From NCBI GenBank assembly GCA_020735665.1, contig CP085928.1, positions 2,712,501 through 2,776,500 of the forward strand: a stretch of 64,000 bases of DNA, read 5' to 3'. Every line of letters starts with the position of its first letter. Within the stretch, counting starts at the first letter, position 1. The notes below the pieces were generated by a model. The model saw only the letters and a list, made by a program, of their open reading frames with translations. It made no database searches and was not told the DNA's origin. The DNA is from Lachnospiraceae bacterium GAM79 (GTDB lineage Bacteria; Bacillota; Clostridia; Lachnospirales; Lachnospiraceae). The position numbers and the translations under genes were made by a program. Below are positions 51,872 to 60,838 of this stretch, in pieces.

Positions 51872-54800
51872 ATGGAAAAACGATCATTTCAGAAATTAAT
51901 TATGTATATTAGTATTGTTCTGATATTTATAGCGGCTGTGGTTCTTGTGTTTTGTGCAAGAGAGGTAAAAAACACGACAGAACAGGTGAATGATACTATA
52001 AAGAGTAATCTGGATTATGCTTCTGTTTCCTGTGAAAATATCTTAACGGATGCGGTTAATGTACTGAATGTAAATTATTTTACCGCTCAATATATTCATG
52101 AGAAAAATGAGGATAATGCTATGTTGAAGGAATATTTTGTTGAGCAGACAGAATATCTGAAGGACAGACTTGGATTATCTTATCTCGGCATATATGGATA
52201 TATTGATGGAGAATTGATGCTGAGTGGGCAGTGGATGCCGCCGGCCGATTATCATGTAGAGGATCGGCTCTGGTATCGGGAGATCGTAGCAAATGGAACA
52301 GATCTGACATTTGTAACGCCATATATCGATATGAAGACGGGAAAACAGGTATTGACCATTGGAAGAACAATGGAAAACGGAACAGACATGGTCGGGGTAG
52401 ATCTGGACATAAAAAATCTGTCAGAAATGCTGCAGATGCTGCAAAATGATATTGGCGATTTATATATTGTCAATTCATCCGGAATTATTGAGGCCGGCAC
52501 TGATTTTGATATGGTTGGAAGCAGCCTGACGGATTATTACGGAAAAAATGAAAAGACGCAGTCCTATGAAGATAAGATAAATGAAGAATTGGAACAGAAT
52601 AGCGACATTGTATCCTATAAGACGGCTTCATCATGGATATCGGTCAAGCCTATCATGAATGATTGGTATGTAGTATCAATTATCAATAAAGATAGTATTA
52701 ATTGGCTTATAGCAAGAAATGCGATACCATCTGCGGTTAATCTTATAACTGTTTTGGTCGTATTTTTCATGCTCTATCTGAATTTATTTGTTCGGTTGCA
52801 CAGAACTAAAGATCAGACAGGAACAGAGAAGCTTGAAGTATATCGATATTCCTCCGGAGCGGTACTGGAAGATGATAAACGCTTAAAATATATGGTATTT
52901 TACACATATTTGTTACTGATCTGTTTTTTTGTTACGGCATTTCTTCGTTATGAAAGCGGAGCGGGTTTTGTCATTATAACATTTTGTACGGTCCCCGTCT
53001 GTATATATGTGACTTGTTCCAAAAAAACACCCGTTAAGGCGCATGGCTTCTGTATGACGGGCTGCCTGTTTATGATAATTGCCATGTATGGACTTCTGCC
53101 GGATGGACACAATCGTTTGACGGATATGTTCCTGACAGCCATGGTTATTATTTCGTTATACCAGATGGTTGAATTGAATATATTTATGCTGGTCAGTACA
53201 GAGATTTATTATCTGTATGCTCTGTTGTCAGATCATATGCAGGATGCATCAGGTGGAAGAGATATTGATGACTGTATAACGGATATGATAATTATTTTGC
53301 TTGGAAGCTTAATGCTGTTAGTGGTAATTGCCTGGAATAAGAGGCTTCAGATCCGGTTGAAACAAAATGCACAGGAAGCAGAGGAAGCGGCAAACAGTGA
53401 GTCGGCGTTTCTGGCAAATATATCTCATGAGATACGGACTCCTTTAAATGCGATACTTGGTATGAATGAACTGGTTTTGCGTGAGAGCAGACAGCCTCAT
53501 ATCAAAGAGTATGCAATGTATATAAAGAATTCAGGCAAAACATTACTTACGATCATCAGTGATATTCTGGATCTGTCGAAGATTGAATCCGGAAAGGTTG
53601 ATATCATAATAGAGAGATACAGCCTGAGCAGTCTGATAGAAGATGTTGAACGATCGATCCAGAAACGGGTAATGGAAAAAAACCTTCAGTTTAACATATC
53701 GGTTTCGCCATATATGCATGAGTATCTGCAAGGCGATGAAGTCCGAATTAAACAGATCATTATGAATCTTCTGACAAATGCAGTGAAATATACAGAAAAG
53801 GGATGTATCAGTCTTCGGATCACGGGTGAAAGTCAGGATACTATCCAGAAACTGTTCATAGAGGTGGCGGATACCGGCATCGGAATGCGGGATGAGGATC
53901 TCGGAAAATTATTTACGAAATTTGAACGGTTTGATCTGAAACGGAATCGTTCGGTAGAAGGAACCGGTCTGGGACTTCCGATTGTAAAAAGCCTTCTTGA
54001 TGCCATGGGAGGAACTATACAAGTACAAAGTGTATATGGAAAGGGATCAACATTTACCGTAGCTCTGACACAGAAGATTGCAGATGAAGAACCGGTTGGT
54101 GACTACAGGGAAAGATACAAAAAACAGATTCAGACGGAAATAGCTTATCACGAAATGTTTCATGCAGAGCGAGCACATGTTCTTGTTGTGGATGATAATG
54201 AGGTAAATCTGAAGATCATAGAAGGGCTTGCTAAAAGAACCGGAATACAGATGGATATGACTACCAGTGCAAAGCAGGGACTTGCCATGATCAGAAAGCA
54301 GGAATATCAGTTATTTTTAATTGACCATATGATGCCTGAGATGGACGGACTGATCATGCTCCAGAAGATAAAAGGTATGGATGGTGGAAAATACAAGCAT
54401 ATCCCGGCAATCGCCATTACGGCGAATGCACTCTCTGATGCGAAACAGATGTATCTGGATGCAGGTTTCAATGGATATCTTTCGAAACCGATCGATCCGG
54501 AACGATTTGAACGTATTCTGATGGAGAATCTTCCGGATGAGTATATTACAGTATGTGATAAAATGGATGCAGAAGCTCATAAATCTGATGTTCCGGCAAC
54601 ACAGATCAACATTCCCGGAATTGATGCAGAGAAAGGTCTGTCTTATATAGGCAATAGCGAGGAACTCTATATCGATCTTTTACAGACTTATTTGACCGGA
54701 AGCGAAGAACGTATACAAAAGCTGGACGCCGGCAGAAAAAACAGAGATCTGCAGGCATACGAGATTGCGATCCATGGCCTGAAAGGAATCTCGGCCAGTA

Positions 54801-55237
54801 TAGGAGCGGATGATATGGCTCAAGCGGCTGCGAGACTGGAGGTTGCATGCCGGCATGAAGAAACGGCATGGACGGAGATAGACCGGGAACATGCGGATAC
54901 AATGCGTCGATACAGAGACCTTTTGAGACAGATAAAAAAATGGCTTGCGAATATAGAATCAGATGGTACAATAGAAACTACAGGAGTCACAGATATAACA
55001 GAAGTGCTTATAATACTCGACAGAATGAAACAGGAAGTCTATGATTACCGGGAACAGGCGGCATGTGAGGATTTGAAAAAGCTATATCACATTAAAGTGC
55101 CGGCGATCCAAAAAGAATTGGGAACCGGATATTTTGGCATTCTGGACAGACTGCATACATATATATCAGATTATGATATGGATAAGGCATATGATGTGAT
55201 TGAAAAACTCGAGACGGATATTAGGAGGATGCTTTAG
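51872..55237 (+). CDS. Hybrid sensor histidine kinase with CACHE, receiver and HPt domains
   Basis: 1121 residues. TM1 (9-28) and a periplasm-side double CACHE domain (about 40-275, GIYGYIDGELMLSGQWMPP) are followed by TM2 (about 283-304), then some seven further membrane helices (340-490). HisKA carries His519 in ANISHEIRTPLNA. HATPase has NAVKYT, DTGIGM and GTGLGLPIV. The receiver has Asp818 and the C-terminal HPt has His968 in HGLKG. This is a complete phosphorelay in one protein. The final G of its stop codon is the first base of the receiver gene downstream. Confidence 0.92.
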   Translation: MEKRSFQKLIMYISIVLIFIAAVVLVFCAREVKNTTEQVNDTIKSNLDYASVSCENILTDAVNVLNVNYFTAQYIHEKNEDNAMLKEYFVEQTEYLKDRLGLSYLGIYGYIDGELMLSGQWMPPADYHVEDRLWYREIVANGTDLTFVTPYIDMKTGKQVLTIGRTMENGTDMVGVDLDIKNLSEMLQMLQNDIGDLYIVNSSGIIEAGTDFDMVGSSLTDYYGKNEKTQSYEDKINEELEQNSDIVSYKTASSWISVKPIMNDWYVVSIINKDSINWLIARNAIPSAVNLITVLVVFFMLYLNLFVRLHRTKDQTGTEKLEVYRYSSGAVLEDDKRLKYMVFYTYLLLICFFVTAFLRYESGAGFVIITFCTVPVCIYVTCSKKTPVKAHGFCMTGCLFMIIAMYGLLPDGHNRLTDMFLTAMVIISLYQMVELNIFMLVSTEIYYLYALLSDHMQDASGGRDIDDCITDMIIILLGSLMLLVVIAWNKRLQIRLKQNAQEAEEAANSESAFLANISHEIRTPLNAILGMNELVLRESRQPHIKEYAMYIKNSGKTLLTIISDILDLSKIESGKVDIIIERYSLSSLIEDVERSIQKRVMEKNLQFNISVSPYMHEYLQGDEVRIKQIIMNLLTNAVKYTEKGCISLRITGESQDTIQKLFIEVADTGIGMRDEDLGKLFTKFERFDLKRNRSVEGTGLGLPIVKSLLDAMGGTIQVQSVYGKGSTFTVALTQKIADEEPVGDYRERYKKQIQTEIAYHEMFHAERAHVLVVDDNEVNLKIIEGLAKRTGIQMDMTTSAKQGLAMIRKQEYQLFLIDHMMPEMDGLIMLQKIKGMDGGKYKHIPAIAITANALSDAKQMYLDAGFNGYLSKPIDPERFERILMENLPDEYITVCDKMDAEAHKSDVPATQINIPGIDAEKGLSYIGNSEELYIDLLQTYLTGSEERIQKLDAGRKNRDLQAYEIAIHGLKGISASIGADDMAQAAARLEVACRHEETAWTEIDREHADTMRRYRDLLRQIKKWLANIESDGTIETTGVTDITEVLIILDRMKQEVYDYREQAACEDLKKLYHIKVPAIQKELGTGYFGILDRLHTYISDYDMDKAYDVIEKLETDIRRML

Positions 55238-55620
55238 TGAAAAGGACAGTTTTGGTTATAGATGATGACAAGGTGATATTGGATATGATACAGGGTGTTC
55301 TTGCAGACAAATTTGATGTGTCTGCGGTAAATGATGGACAAAAGGCATTCCGCGTACTGGAGCGTGTACGTCCGGATATTATTCTTCTGGATCTGAAGAT
55401 GCCCGGAATGGATGGGTATGATGTGATATCCAGACTGAAGGTAAATCAGGAGTATAAGAATATTCCGGTAATCTTTCTGACTGCGGTAACAGATGAATAT
55501 TCCGAAACGAAATGTTTTGAAGCCGGTGCAGAAGATTATATCTGTAAACCATTTACAGCGAATGCGCTCACAGCTCGTATAGAGCGCGTATTAAATATAC
55601 AGGATTGTGTACTTTCATAA
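55237..55620 (+). CDS. Stand-alone receiver-domain response regulator
   Basis: 127 residues: one CheY-like receiver with the acidic pair DDD (9-11), phospho-acceptor Asp52 (LLDLKMPG) and Lys in CKPFTA. There is no output domain. It begins with GTG overlapping the kinase stop codon by one base, with AGGAGG 9 nt upstream. It is the natural last acceptor of the upstream phosphorelay. Confidence 0.92.
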   Translation: MKRTVLVIDDDKVILDMIQGVLADKFDVSAVNDGQKAFRVLERVRPDIILLDLKMPGMDGYDVISRLKVNQEYKNIPVIFLTAVTDEYSETKCFEAGAEDYICKPFTANALTARIERVLNIQDCVLS

Positions 55621-55633
55621 TAGGGTAGAAACC

Positions 55634-56113
55634 ATGGGAAAAGAAACTAAGACAAATGCTATGCGTATTCTGGATCGTATGAAGATTCCATATACGCTGA
55701 ATCAATATCAGTGTGATGAATTTATAGATGGTGTTCATGTAGCAGATCTGCTTGGACAGAGTTATGACGAAAGCTTTAAGACGATTGTAACGATTGGGAA
55801 AAGCCGGTCATATTATGTATTTGCACTTCCAATCGATAAGGAGATTGACCTGAAAAAGGCAGCTAAAGTAGTAGGAGAAAAGAATCTGGAACTGCTTCCG
55901 GTCAAGGATATCAATAAAGTGACCGGTTATATCAGAGGCGGTTGTACACCGATCGGAATGAAAAAGCAGTACAAAACAGTTATACACGAAAGCGCAAAAC
56001 TGCTTCCGCAGATGATCGTATCAGGTGGAAAACTGGGAGAACAGATTTTGTTGAAACCGGATGACCTGCTTCGTGCGGTGAACGGAGTGTATGCGGATAT
56101 TATAAAGGAGTAA
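55634..56113 (+). CDS. ybaK: Cys-tRNA(Pro) deacylase YbaK/EbsC
   Basis: 159 residues from ATG 55634 (MGKETKTNAMRIL). The YbaK motifs FKTIVTIGKSRSYYVFALPI, KKAAKVVGEKNLELLP and GYIRGGCTPIGMKK with the active Lys are present. It removes cysteine mis-attached to tRNA-Pro, a translational proof-reading function. AGGG lies 8 nt upstream. It sits 14 bp before a glycosyltransferase gene on the same strand. Confidence 0.92.
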   Translation: MGKETKTNAMRILDRMKIPYTLNQYQCDEFIDGVHVADLLGQSYDESFKTIVTIGKSRSYYVFALPIDKEIDLKKAAKVVGEKNLELLPVKDINKVTGYIRGGCTPIGMKKQYKTVIHESAKLLPQMIVSGGKLGEQILLKPDDLLRAVNGVYADIIKE

Positions 56114-56127
56114 GTTAGGGAGTTCTT

Positions 56128-57462
56128 ATGATAAAGGTATCAGTAATCGTACCGGTATATAATGGAGAAAAATATCTGGAACAATGTCTGGACAGTATTT
56201 GCAATCAGACATTGCAGGAGATTGAGATCATATGTGTGGATGATGGTTCAACCGATTCATCCTGGGATATTTTAAATCGATACAAAGATCAGGATGATCG
56301 TATTCAGTTGTACAGGCAGCAGAATCTGTATGCAGGTGTTGCCAGAAACACAGGAAAATCACATGCAACAGGTGAATATCTGGTATTCTGGGATTGCGAT
56401 GATTTCTTTGAATCGGATGCATTGGAAAAAATGTATGGTAAAGCAAAGGCTGTAGATGCAGATGTTTGTGTATGTGGTGGAAATCAATTTCTGGAGTCAA
56501 AACAGAAATTATATCCATGGCCGCCGTATCTCTCGGTCAAAAATATACCGGAGACAGATACATTTAATCGTTTTACAAATCCGGATTATTATTTGAATTT
56601 TACGAACGCAGCAGCCTGGAATAAGATATTCAAACGGTCTTATATTGAACAGCTAAAACTGGATTTCCAACCGGTTCGTAATGGTAATGATGTATATTTC
56701 ACAGTAAATGCGATTGGACTTGCGGATCGAATCACTGTATTGGATGAAAAACTGGTTAATTACAGAGTAAATCAGGCGAGTGGACTTGTTTGTTCTATTT
56801 CTAAATCACCTCTGTCGCCGATTCAGGCATGGATGGATATTGCTGAGAATCTGGAAAAATACGATGGGTTTGGAGAACGTAGTTTTGCCAACAAAGCAAT
56901 TGGAAGTATGATCTATATGCTCCAGAATTTTCAGAAATGGGATGCTTTCAGACAGGCAGTTGAGGCTTTAAAGGAATATGGGCTTGAAAAAATGCATATT
57001 CAGATACAGGAAGATGGTTACTATTATAGTGTATGGAATGGAGAATGTGTCAGACATCTGTATCAGGATACACCGGAAGAATTTGCCGTTTTTTTTGCAT
57101 ATTCCGTATATGTTCAAAAATCGGAAGCGTATGCTGAGAAACGTGGAATGAGTCAGGATCTGTCATTGCAGAAGAAAGCATATAAAGATCTGACGAAACA
57201 AAACCGCGCAAATGAAAAGAAAATCGCACGAGATGAGAGCAAGATTACAAGACTTGAAGAAAAAAGAGATGTATTAAAAGAAAAAAATGCTGATCTTAAA
57301 CGTCAGCTTACAGAACAAAAGAAAAAGAATGAGGCTCTTGGGAAGAAGCTGAGGACTGTTGAACAGGAGAATCAGAAGATAAGAGCATCCTGGTCTTTCC
57401 GGATCGGAAAAGTCCTTGTGTGGCTGCCCGGTAAGATCAAGCGGTTATTTCGAAAGCAATAA
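56128..57462 (+). CDS. Family 2 glycosyltransferase with C-terminal coiled coil
   Basis: 444 residues. The GT-A domain begins VSVIVPVYNGEKYLEQCL, with the nucleotide-sugar motif DDGSTDSSWD and the metal-binding DCDDFFE. The last 90 residues are a Lys/Glu-rich coiled coil (about 345-420) ending in a basic amphipathic tail (GKVLVWLPGKIKRLFRKQ) that could attach to the membrane. It probably decorates a surface polysaccharide; the sugar is unknown. Confidence 0.87.
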   Translation: MIKVSVIVPVYNGEKYLEQCLDSICNQTLQEIEIICVDDGSTDSSWDILNRYKDQDDRIQLYRQQNLYAGVARNTGKSHATGEYLVFWDCDDFFESDALEKMYGKAKAVDADVCVCGGNQFLESKQKLYPWPPYLSVKNIPETDTFNRFTNPDYYLNFTNAAAWNKIFKRSYIEQLKLDFQPVRNGNDVYFTVNAIGLADRITVLDEKLVNYRVNQASGLVCSISKSPLSPIQAWMDIAENLEKYDGFGERSFANKAIGSMIYMLQNFQKWDAFRQAVEALKEYGLEKMHIQIQEDGYYYSVWNGECVRHLYQDTPEEFAVFFAYSVYVQKSEAYAEKRGMSQDLSLQKKAYKDLTKQNRANEKKIARDESKITRLEEKRDVLKEKNADLKRQLTEQKKKNEALGKKLRTVEQENQKIRASWSFRIGKVLVWLPGKIKRLFRKQ

Positions 57463-57517
57463 AACAATTTAAAATCGCACTGCGATAGGAAAAATCTTAT
57501 TTTAAGTAGAAAAAATG

Positions 57518-57546
57518 TTGCATTATGTCGAAAAGTTGAGTATAGT
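57518..57546 (+). promoter_or_regulatory. Promoter of the micro-gene pair
   Basis: TTGCAT (57518-57523), a 17-bp spacer, then TATAGT (57541-57546). The first transcribed bases form a strong hairpin ACAGATGTACGC/GCGTGCATCTGT (about 57551-57582), which could stabilise or attenuate the transcript. Confidence 0.65.
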
Positions 57547-57626
57547 ATAAACAGATGTACGCAGATTGAAGCGTGCATCTGTTTAAATGAATACAAAAGT
57601 TATAAAAGAAAAGTGGGGGGAGAATC

Positions 57627-57713
57627 ATGAACGCAATTCTGAAAGTTCACAATCAATTCAGCAAGCAAGAATTAAATCTGATTCATGTTCTACATCGGGA
57701 GATGGTAGCATGA
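57627..57713 (+). CDS. 28-residue micro-protein, coupled to the next gene
   Basis: An ATG after a very strong ribosome site (GGGGGGAG, 57615-57622) opens a 28-codon frame, MNAILKVHNQFSKQELN onward. Its TGA overlaps the ATG of the next frame (ATGATG at 57710-57715). No family is recognised. It may be a leader peptide whose translation opens the next ribosome site. Confidence 0.5.
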   Translation: MNAILKVHNQFSKQELNLIHVLHREMVA

Positions 57714-57892
57714 TGGTCGCATTAGCCTTAGCAGTTGTTGTATTAGTCATAATTATCTGCATTCTTCTGGTAGCTTTTGCAGAGCAAAGAGTGCAGTATG
57801 AGACCAGAATTTTAAACCTGCAAAAGGAACATAAACAGTTTTTAGAAGAATTAAACCGTAGGATCGAAGATATGAGAGCGGAGAATCTGTAG
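57710..57892 (+). CDS. 60-residue single-TM protein with coiled-coil tail
   Basis: It starts MMVALALAVVVLVIIICILL, a single membrane helix, followed by a charged helix (QYETRILNLQKEHKQFLEEL) likely to form a coiled coil. It has no ribosome site of its own but overlaps the stop of the upstream micro-gene. An in-frame upstream extension to 57587 exists but lacks a ribosome site. Function unknown. Confidence 0.55.
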   Translation: MMVALALAVVVLVIIICILLVAFAEQRVQYETRILNLQKEHKQFLEELNRRIEDMRAENL

Positions 57893-57960
57893 AGAAGTTT
57901 ATCTGTGACCTGTTCAAAAAAGAATCCGGTAATGAAAAACAAAAATATTTACATTTTCCA

Positions 57961-57988
57961 TTGAAATGTTATACTAATGCTGTATATT
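57961..57988 (+). promoter_or_regulatory. Probable cysE promoter
   Basis: TTGAAA (57961-57966), a 16-bp spacer, then TATATT (57983-57988). A leader of about 70 nt precedes the coding region. Confidence 0.5.
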
Positions 57989-58062
57989 GTGCAGTATTTC
58001 CGAGGACATATCGTGACTGCCGCATATATTGATATTAGGAAACGAAATGGAGTAAGTCTGAA

Positions 58063-58965
58063 ATGGAATTTGAAAATGATGTTAAAACAGTCATTGCAGA
58101 AATGGCTGAGGAATTAAATAAGAATTATTCAGATCAAAAATTATTTGATCTTTCACTGGGTGAACGCCTTCCGCAGAAAGATGAGATCATTGATTTTGTA
58201 GATGAACTTCGGAAAGTAACATTTCCGGGCTTCTTTGGTAGAGAGAATATGGCATATGCTAATAAGAAATATTTTGCAGGACATAAGTTATCGTTGTTAT
58301 ATGATAAGTTGTTCCGTCAGATCAAGGTAGCATTGAGTTATAAAAACGATGCCAAATCCTATCAGGAGATCACAGAAGACGCACAGGAGAAGGCACTGGG
58401 CTTTATCCGAAGGATACCGGAGGTGCAGGCGTTGCTTTGCAAAGATGTAGAAGCAGAATATAATGGAGATCCTGCAGCGAACAGCAGGGAAGAGATCATC
58501 TTCTCTTATCCGGGTTTATTTGCGATATTTGTATATCGATATGCACATGTGCTCTATCAGATGAAGGTACCATTTATTCCAAGAATCATGACAGAATATG
58601 CGCATGGCGAGACAGGAATTGATATTAATCCGGGTGCAAATATCGGCGAATATTTCTTTATTGATCATGGAACGGGAATAGTTATCGGTGAGACCACCGA
58701 TATCGGAAATAATGTAAAGATCTATCAGGGAGTTACTCTTGGTGCACTGTCGACCAGAAAAGGTCAGCAGCTATCCGGCATAAAACGTCACCCGACCATA
58801 GAAGACAACGTAGTCATCTATGCAAATACAACCATTCTAGGTGGTGAGACCATTATTGGTGCAAATTCCGTAGTGGCGGGAAATACCTTCGTAACGAAGT
58901 CCATCCCTGCAAACACCAAAGTTGCCTCCACTATGCCGGAACTCGAAATTAAAACCTCGAACTAA
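58063..58965 (+). CDS. cysE: Serine O-acetyltransferase (CysE/EpsC type)
   Basis: 300 residues. An N-terminal helical domain (to about 165) is followed by the left-handed beta-helix of hexapeptide transferases: INPGANIGEYFFIDHGTGIV with the catalytic His, then TTDIGNNVKIYQGVTLGAL and TIEDNVVIYANTTILGG. It acetylates serine to O-acetylserine for cysteine synthesis. It resembles the longer EpsC/SatA form, with its N-terminal extension, found in anaerobes. Confidence 0.93.
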   Translation: MEFENDVKTVIAEMAEELNKNYSDQKLFDLSLGERLPQKDEIIDFVDELRKVTFPGFFGRENMAYANKKYFAGHKLSLLYDKLFRQIKVALSYKNDAKSYQEITEDAQEKALGFIRRIPEVQALLCKDVEAEYNGDPAANSREEIIFSYPGLFAIFVYRYAHVLYQMKVPFIPRIMTEYAHGETGIDINPGANIGEYFFIDHGTGIVIGETTDIGNNVKIYQGVTLGALSTRKGQQLSGIKRHPTIEDNVVIYANTTILGGETIIGANSVVAGNTFVTKSIPANTKVASTMPELEIKTSN

Positions 58966-58968
58966 ACG

Positions 58969-59184
58969 GACAAAACAGATGAACTATCCACAACAGCCTG
59001 ACTATAATTGATTCGCGCAATTTCTATTCGATGTACATGACTGATTCGTAAATACTCCTGTGCCAACTCGTCCTTCGGACTCAAACAGGCACCCGTATTT
59101 ACTGGCAATGTGCATCTCATAACGAAATTTTCGCTAATGTCAATATATAGTCAGGCTGTTGTAGATAATTTATCTGTTTTTGTC
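58969..59184 (-). repeat. Family A hairpin element (A2 core, inverted), copy 9
   Basis: The arms ACAACAGCCTGACTATA (58969-59010) and complement (59139-59184) begin 4 bp after the cysE stop and pair with several mismatches. The core, read on the minus strand, matches the A2 cores at 7655 and 41150. Confidence 0.85.
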
Positions 59185-59193
59185 TTTGATACA

Positions 59194-59400
59194 GATATAA
59201 AGTCTGCGTATCCGGCTGCTATATAAACAATGACATTCATGTAGTTTCGTGATGAGATACACTCTAGCCGTCAGCACCAAGCCCATGTCTGAACCCGTAA
59301 GGGTGAGTTTGGGCGACTGCTGACAAATGGGCGAGTGTATCGAGTAGAAACGAAATGAGTCATGTGTTTATATAGCAACCGGGTATGCAGACTTTATATC
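59194..59400 (+). repeat. Family A hairpin element (A1 core), copy 10
   Basis: Arms of 41-42 bp (59194-59234 and 59359-59400, GATATAAAGTCTGCGTATCC start) have few mismatches. The core is GTTTCGTGATGAGATACAC ... CGAGTAGAAACG. It stacks 10 bp from copy 9 between the convergent cysE and rqcP genes. Confidence 0.9.
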
Positions 59401-59413
59401 GTCATGAAAGACA

Positions 59414-59653
59414 TTACAAATACCGGAACATTTCTTTGGCGTCTTCTTTTTTGGTGGAGTCGGCGATCATTGTCACTTCAACCTTGACGGTCTTGTTGCC
59501 GAATCCAATCTCGATAACGTCGCCAACTTTTACATCGGTGGATGCTTTGGCGACTTTATCGTTTATCATAACACGTCCGGCATCGCAGGCTTCATTTGCG
59601 ATGGTTCTTCTTTTGATCAGTCTTGAAACCTTTAAATATTTGTCTAATCTCAT
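59414..59653 (-). CDS. rqcP: S4-domain ribosome quality-control factor RqcP (YabO)
   Basis: 79 residues: a single S4 RNA-binding domain (MRLDKYLKVSRLIKRRTIANEACDAGRV ... VGDVIEIGFG), the RqcP/YabO length. It assists RqcH in adding Ala tails to peptides on stalled 50S subunits. In B. subtilis it is upstream of yabP in one operon; here it is separated and on the opposite strand. YlmH at 13782 is a related factor. Confidence 0.92.
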   Translation of the reverse strand: MRLDKYLKVSRLIKRRTIANEACDAGRVMINDKVAKASTDVKVGDVIEIGFGNKTVKVEVTMIADSTKKEDAKEMFRYL

Positions 59654-59722
59654 TTGTATATCTCCTTTTGTATTTTAAATGATAGTGTTCTATATAGTCA
59701 TAAAAGTATTTTGTTGGAGGTC

Positions 59723-60181
59723 TTATGCCATCCCGTTTGCTGTTTTGTATTTGAAGAGCATCTCGGCATGATTCTGTTCTTCAATCTGGATGTCGGCAAG
59801 AAGCTTGCGGATTGCACTGTCGCCAAAGATGAATACATCACTGTTATATTCAGAGGATGCGAGCTTTTCACTGGTGATACAGTCCGTTGCAAGAAAGGCA
59901 TCGTCCTTCTTGTCCTGAGACTGTCCGAGCTGGCTGTAGGTAGCTTTTGGGTCGTAGTCTCTGCCATCACTGTCATTGCAGTTGCAGCTTGGCACGGTTC
60001 CGGTCAGAACCTGCTCCAGACTGTCGTAGTGCTTCTGTTCATTCCTTTTCAGCGTGGTAAATAATTCCTGTAACACAGGATCCTTTGCCTGGGCTGCATA
60101 TTTGCCGTATTTGTCAATGCAGGCCTGTTCCAGTGTCTGAAGATCCTTGATAGCCTGTTTTTCTTTCTCTTTTAAAACCAT
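59723..60181 (-). CDS. CotF-like spore coat / ferritin-like protein
   Basis: 152 residues from ATG 60181 (MVLKEKEKQAIKDLQTLEQ); AGGAGG upstream decides this start over a longer frame to 60229. Two four-helix-bundle halves carry the E...QxxxH patterns (LKRNEQKHYDSLEQ; IQIEEQNHAEML). A short CNCND stretch lies between them. CotF-family proteins are spore-coat components in Bacillus; here a role in the coat is inferred from family and sporulation context. Confidence 0.8.
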   Translation of the reverse strand: MVLKEKEKQAIKDLQTLEQACIDKYGKYAAQAKDPVLQELFTTLKRNEQKHYDSLEQVLTGTVPSCNCNDSDGRDYDPKATYSQLGQSQDKKDDAFLATDCITSEKLASSEYNSDVFIFGDSAIRKLLADIQIEEQNHAEMLFKYKTANGMA

Positions 60182-60320
60182 AGTTTTTGCCTCCTGTATT
60201 TTATATGGGTTGGTACATATAACAAGCACACATAGATAAATGAGTGGTGCTCTGTTTTTTGCATCTGTAAGAAGTATTACCAGAAGACAATCGGATTATT
60301 CCGGAAAACAGAAAAACAAA

Positions 60321-60352
60321 AGGGATGCTGATTTATACGATGCAGCATCCCT
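60321..60352 (-). terminator. Terminator of the HU gene
   Basis: On the minus strand GGGATGCTG and CAGCATCCC form the stem, followed by TTTTGTTTTT. Confidence 0.85.
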
Positions 60353-60378
60353 TAAGTACTTGATTCATTCTATAAAAA

Positions 60379-60651
60379 CTAGTTAAGTGAATCCTTTAAA
60401 GCCTTACCAGCTTTGAATTTTGGAGACTTAGAAGCAGCGATTGTCATTGTTTCGCCTGTTCTTGGGTTTCTACCTTCTCTTGCTTCTCTTTCAGCAACTT
60501 CGAATGTACCGAAACCAACTAACTGAACCTTCTCACCCTTCTTTAATTCTTCAGCTACAACGTCTGTAAAAGCCTTTAAAGCCTTCTCAGCATCTTTCTT
60601 TGATAATTCTGTCTTTTCTGCCATAGCAGCAACTAATTCAGTCTTGTTCAT
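60379..60651 (-). CDS. hup: HU-family DNA-binding protein
   Basis: 90 residues, full length: MNKTELVAAMAEKTELSKKD at the N-terminus, GFGTFEVAEREAREGRNPRTG with the DNA-binding arm, and KFKAGKALKDSL at the end. It is an abundant nucleoid protein. It has its own strong promoter, AGGAGG ribosome site and terminator, consistent with high expression. Confidence 0.96.
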   Translation of the reverse strand: MNKTELVAAMAEKTELSKKDAEKALKAFTDVVAEELKKGEKVQLVGFGTFEVAEREAREGRNPRTGETMTIAASKSPKFKAGKALKDSLN

Positions 60652-60741
60652 CGAAAAAATCCTCCTAAAATACTCATAATATATTATCCTGGTGAGCTAA
60701 ACCGGATAACTCCTGGCGTAGATCACGCCCCAACATGTATA

Positions 60742-60770
60742 TTTATACCTAAAATGCCAGTATTTGTCAA
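60742..60770 (-). promoter_or_regulatory. Promoter of the HU gene
   Basis: On the minus strand TTGACA (60770-60765), a 17-bp spacer, then TATAAA (60747-60742). The 80-nt leader contains an inverted repeat CCGGATAA/TTATCCTGG. Confidence 0.8.
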
Positions 60771-60783
60771 GGTTAGAACGCCA

Positions 60784-60829
60784 TTTTGCCTTGAAAAACC
60801 TAGATTTTTCGCTACTTTTCAAGGCAAAT
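60784..60829 (-). terminator. Hairpin after spoVT
   Basis: TTTGCCTTGAAAA and TTTTCAAGGCAAA form a 13-bp stem just downstream of the spoVT stop codon. No good T run follows, so termination is likely but not certain. Confidence 0.5.
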
Positions 60830-60838
60830 GACACAGAA

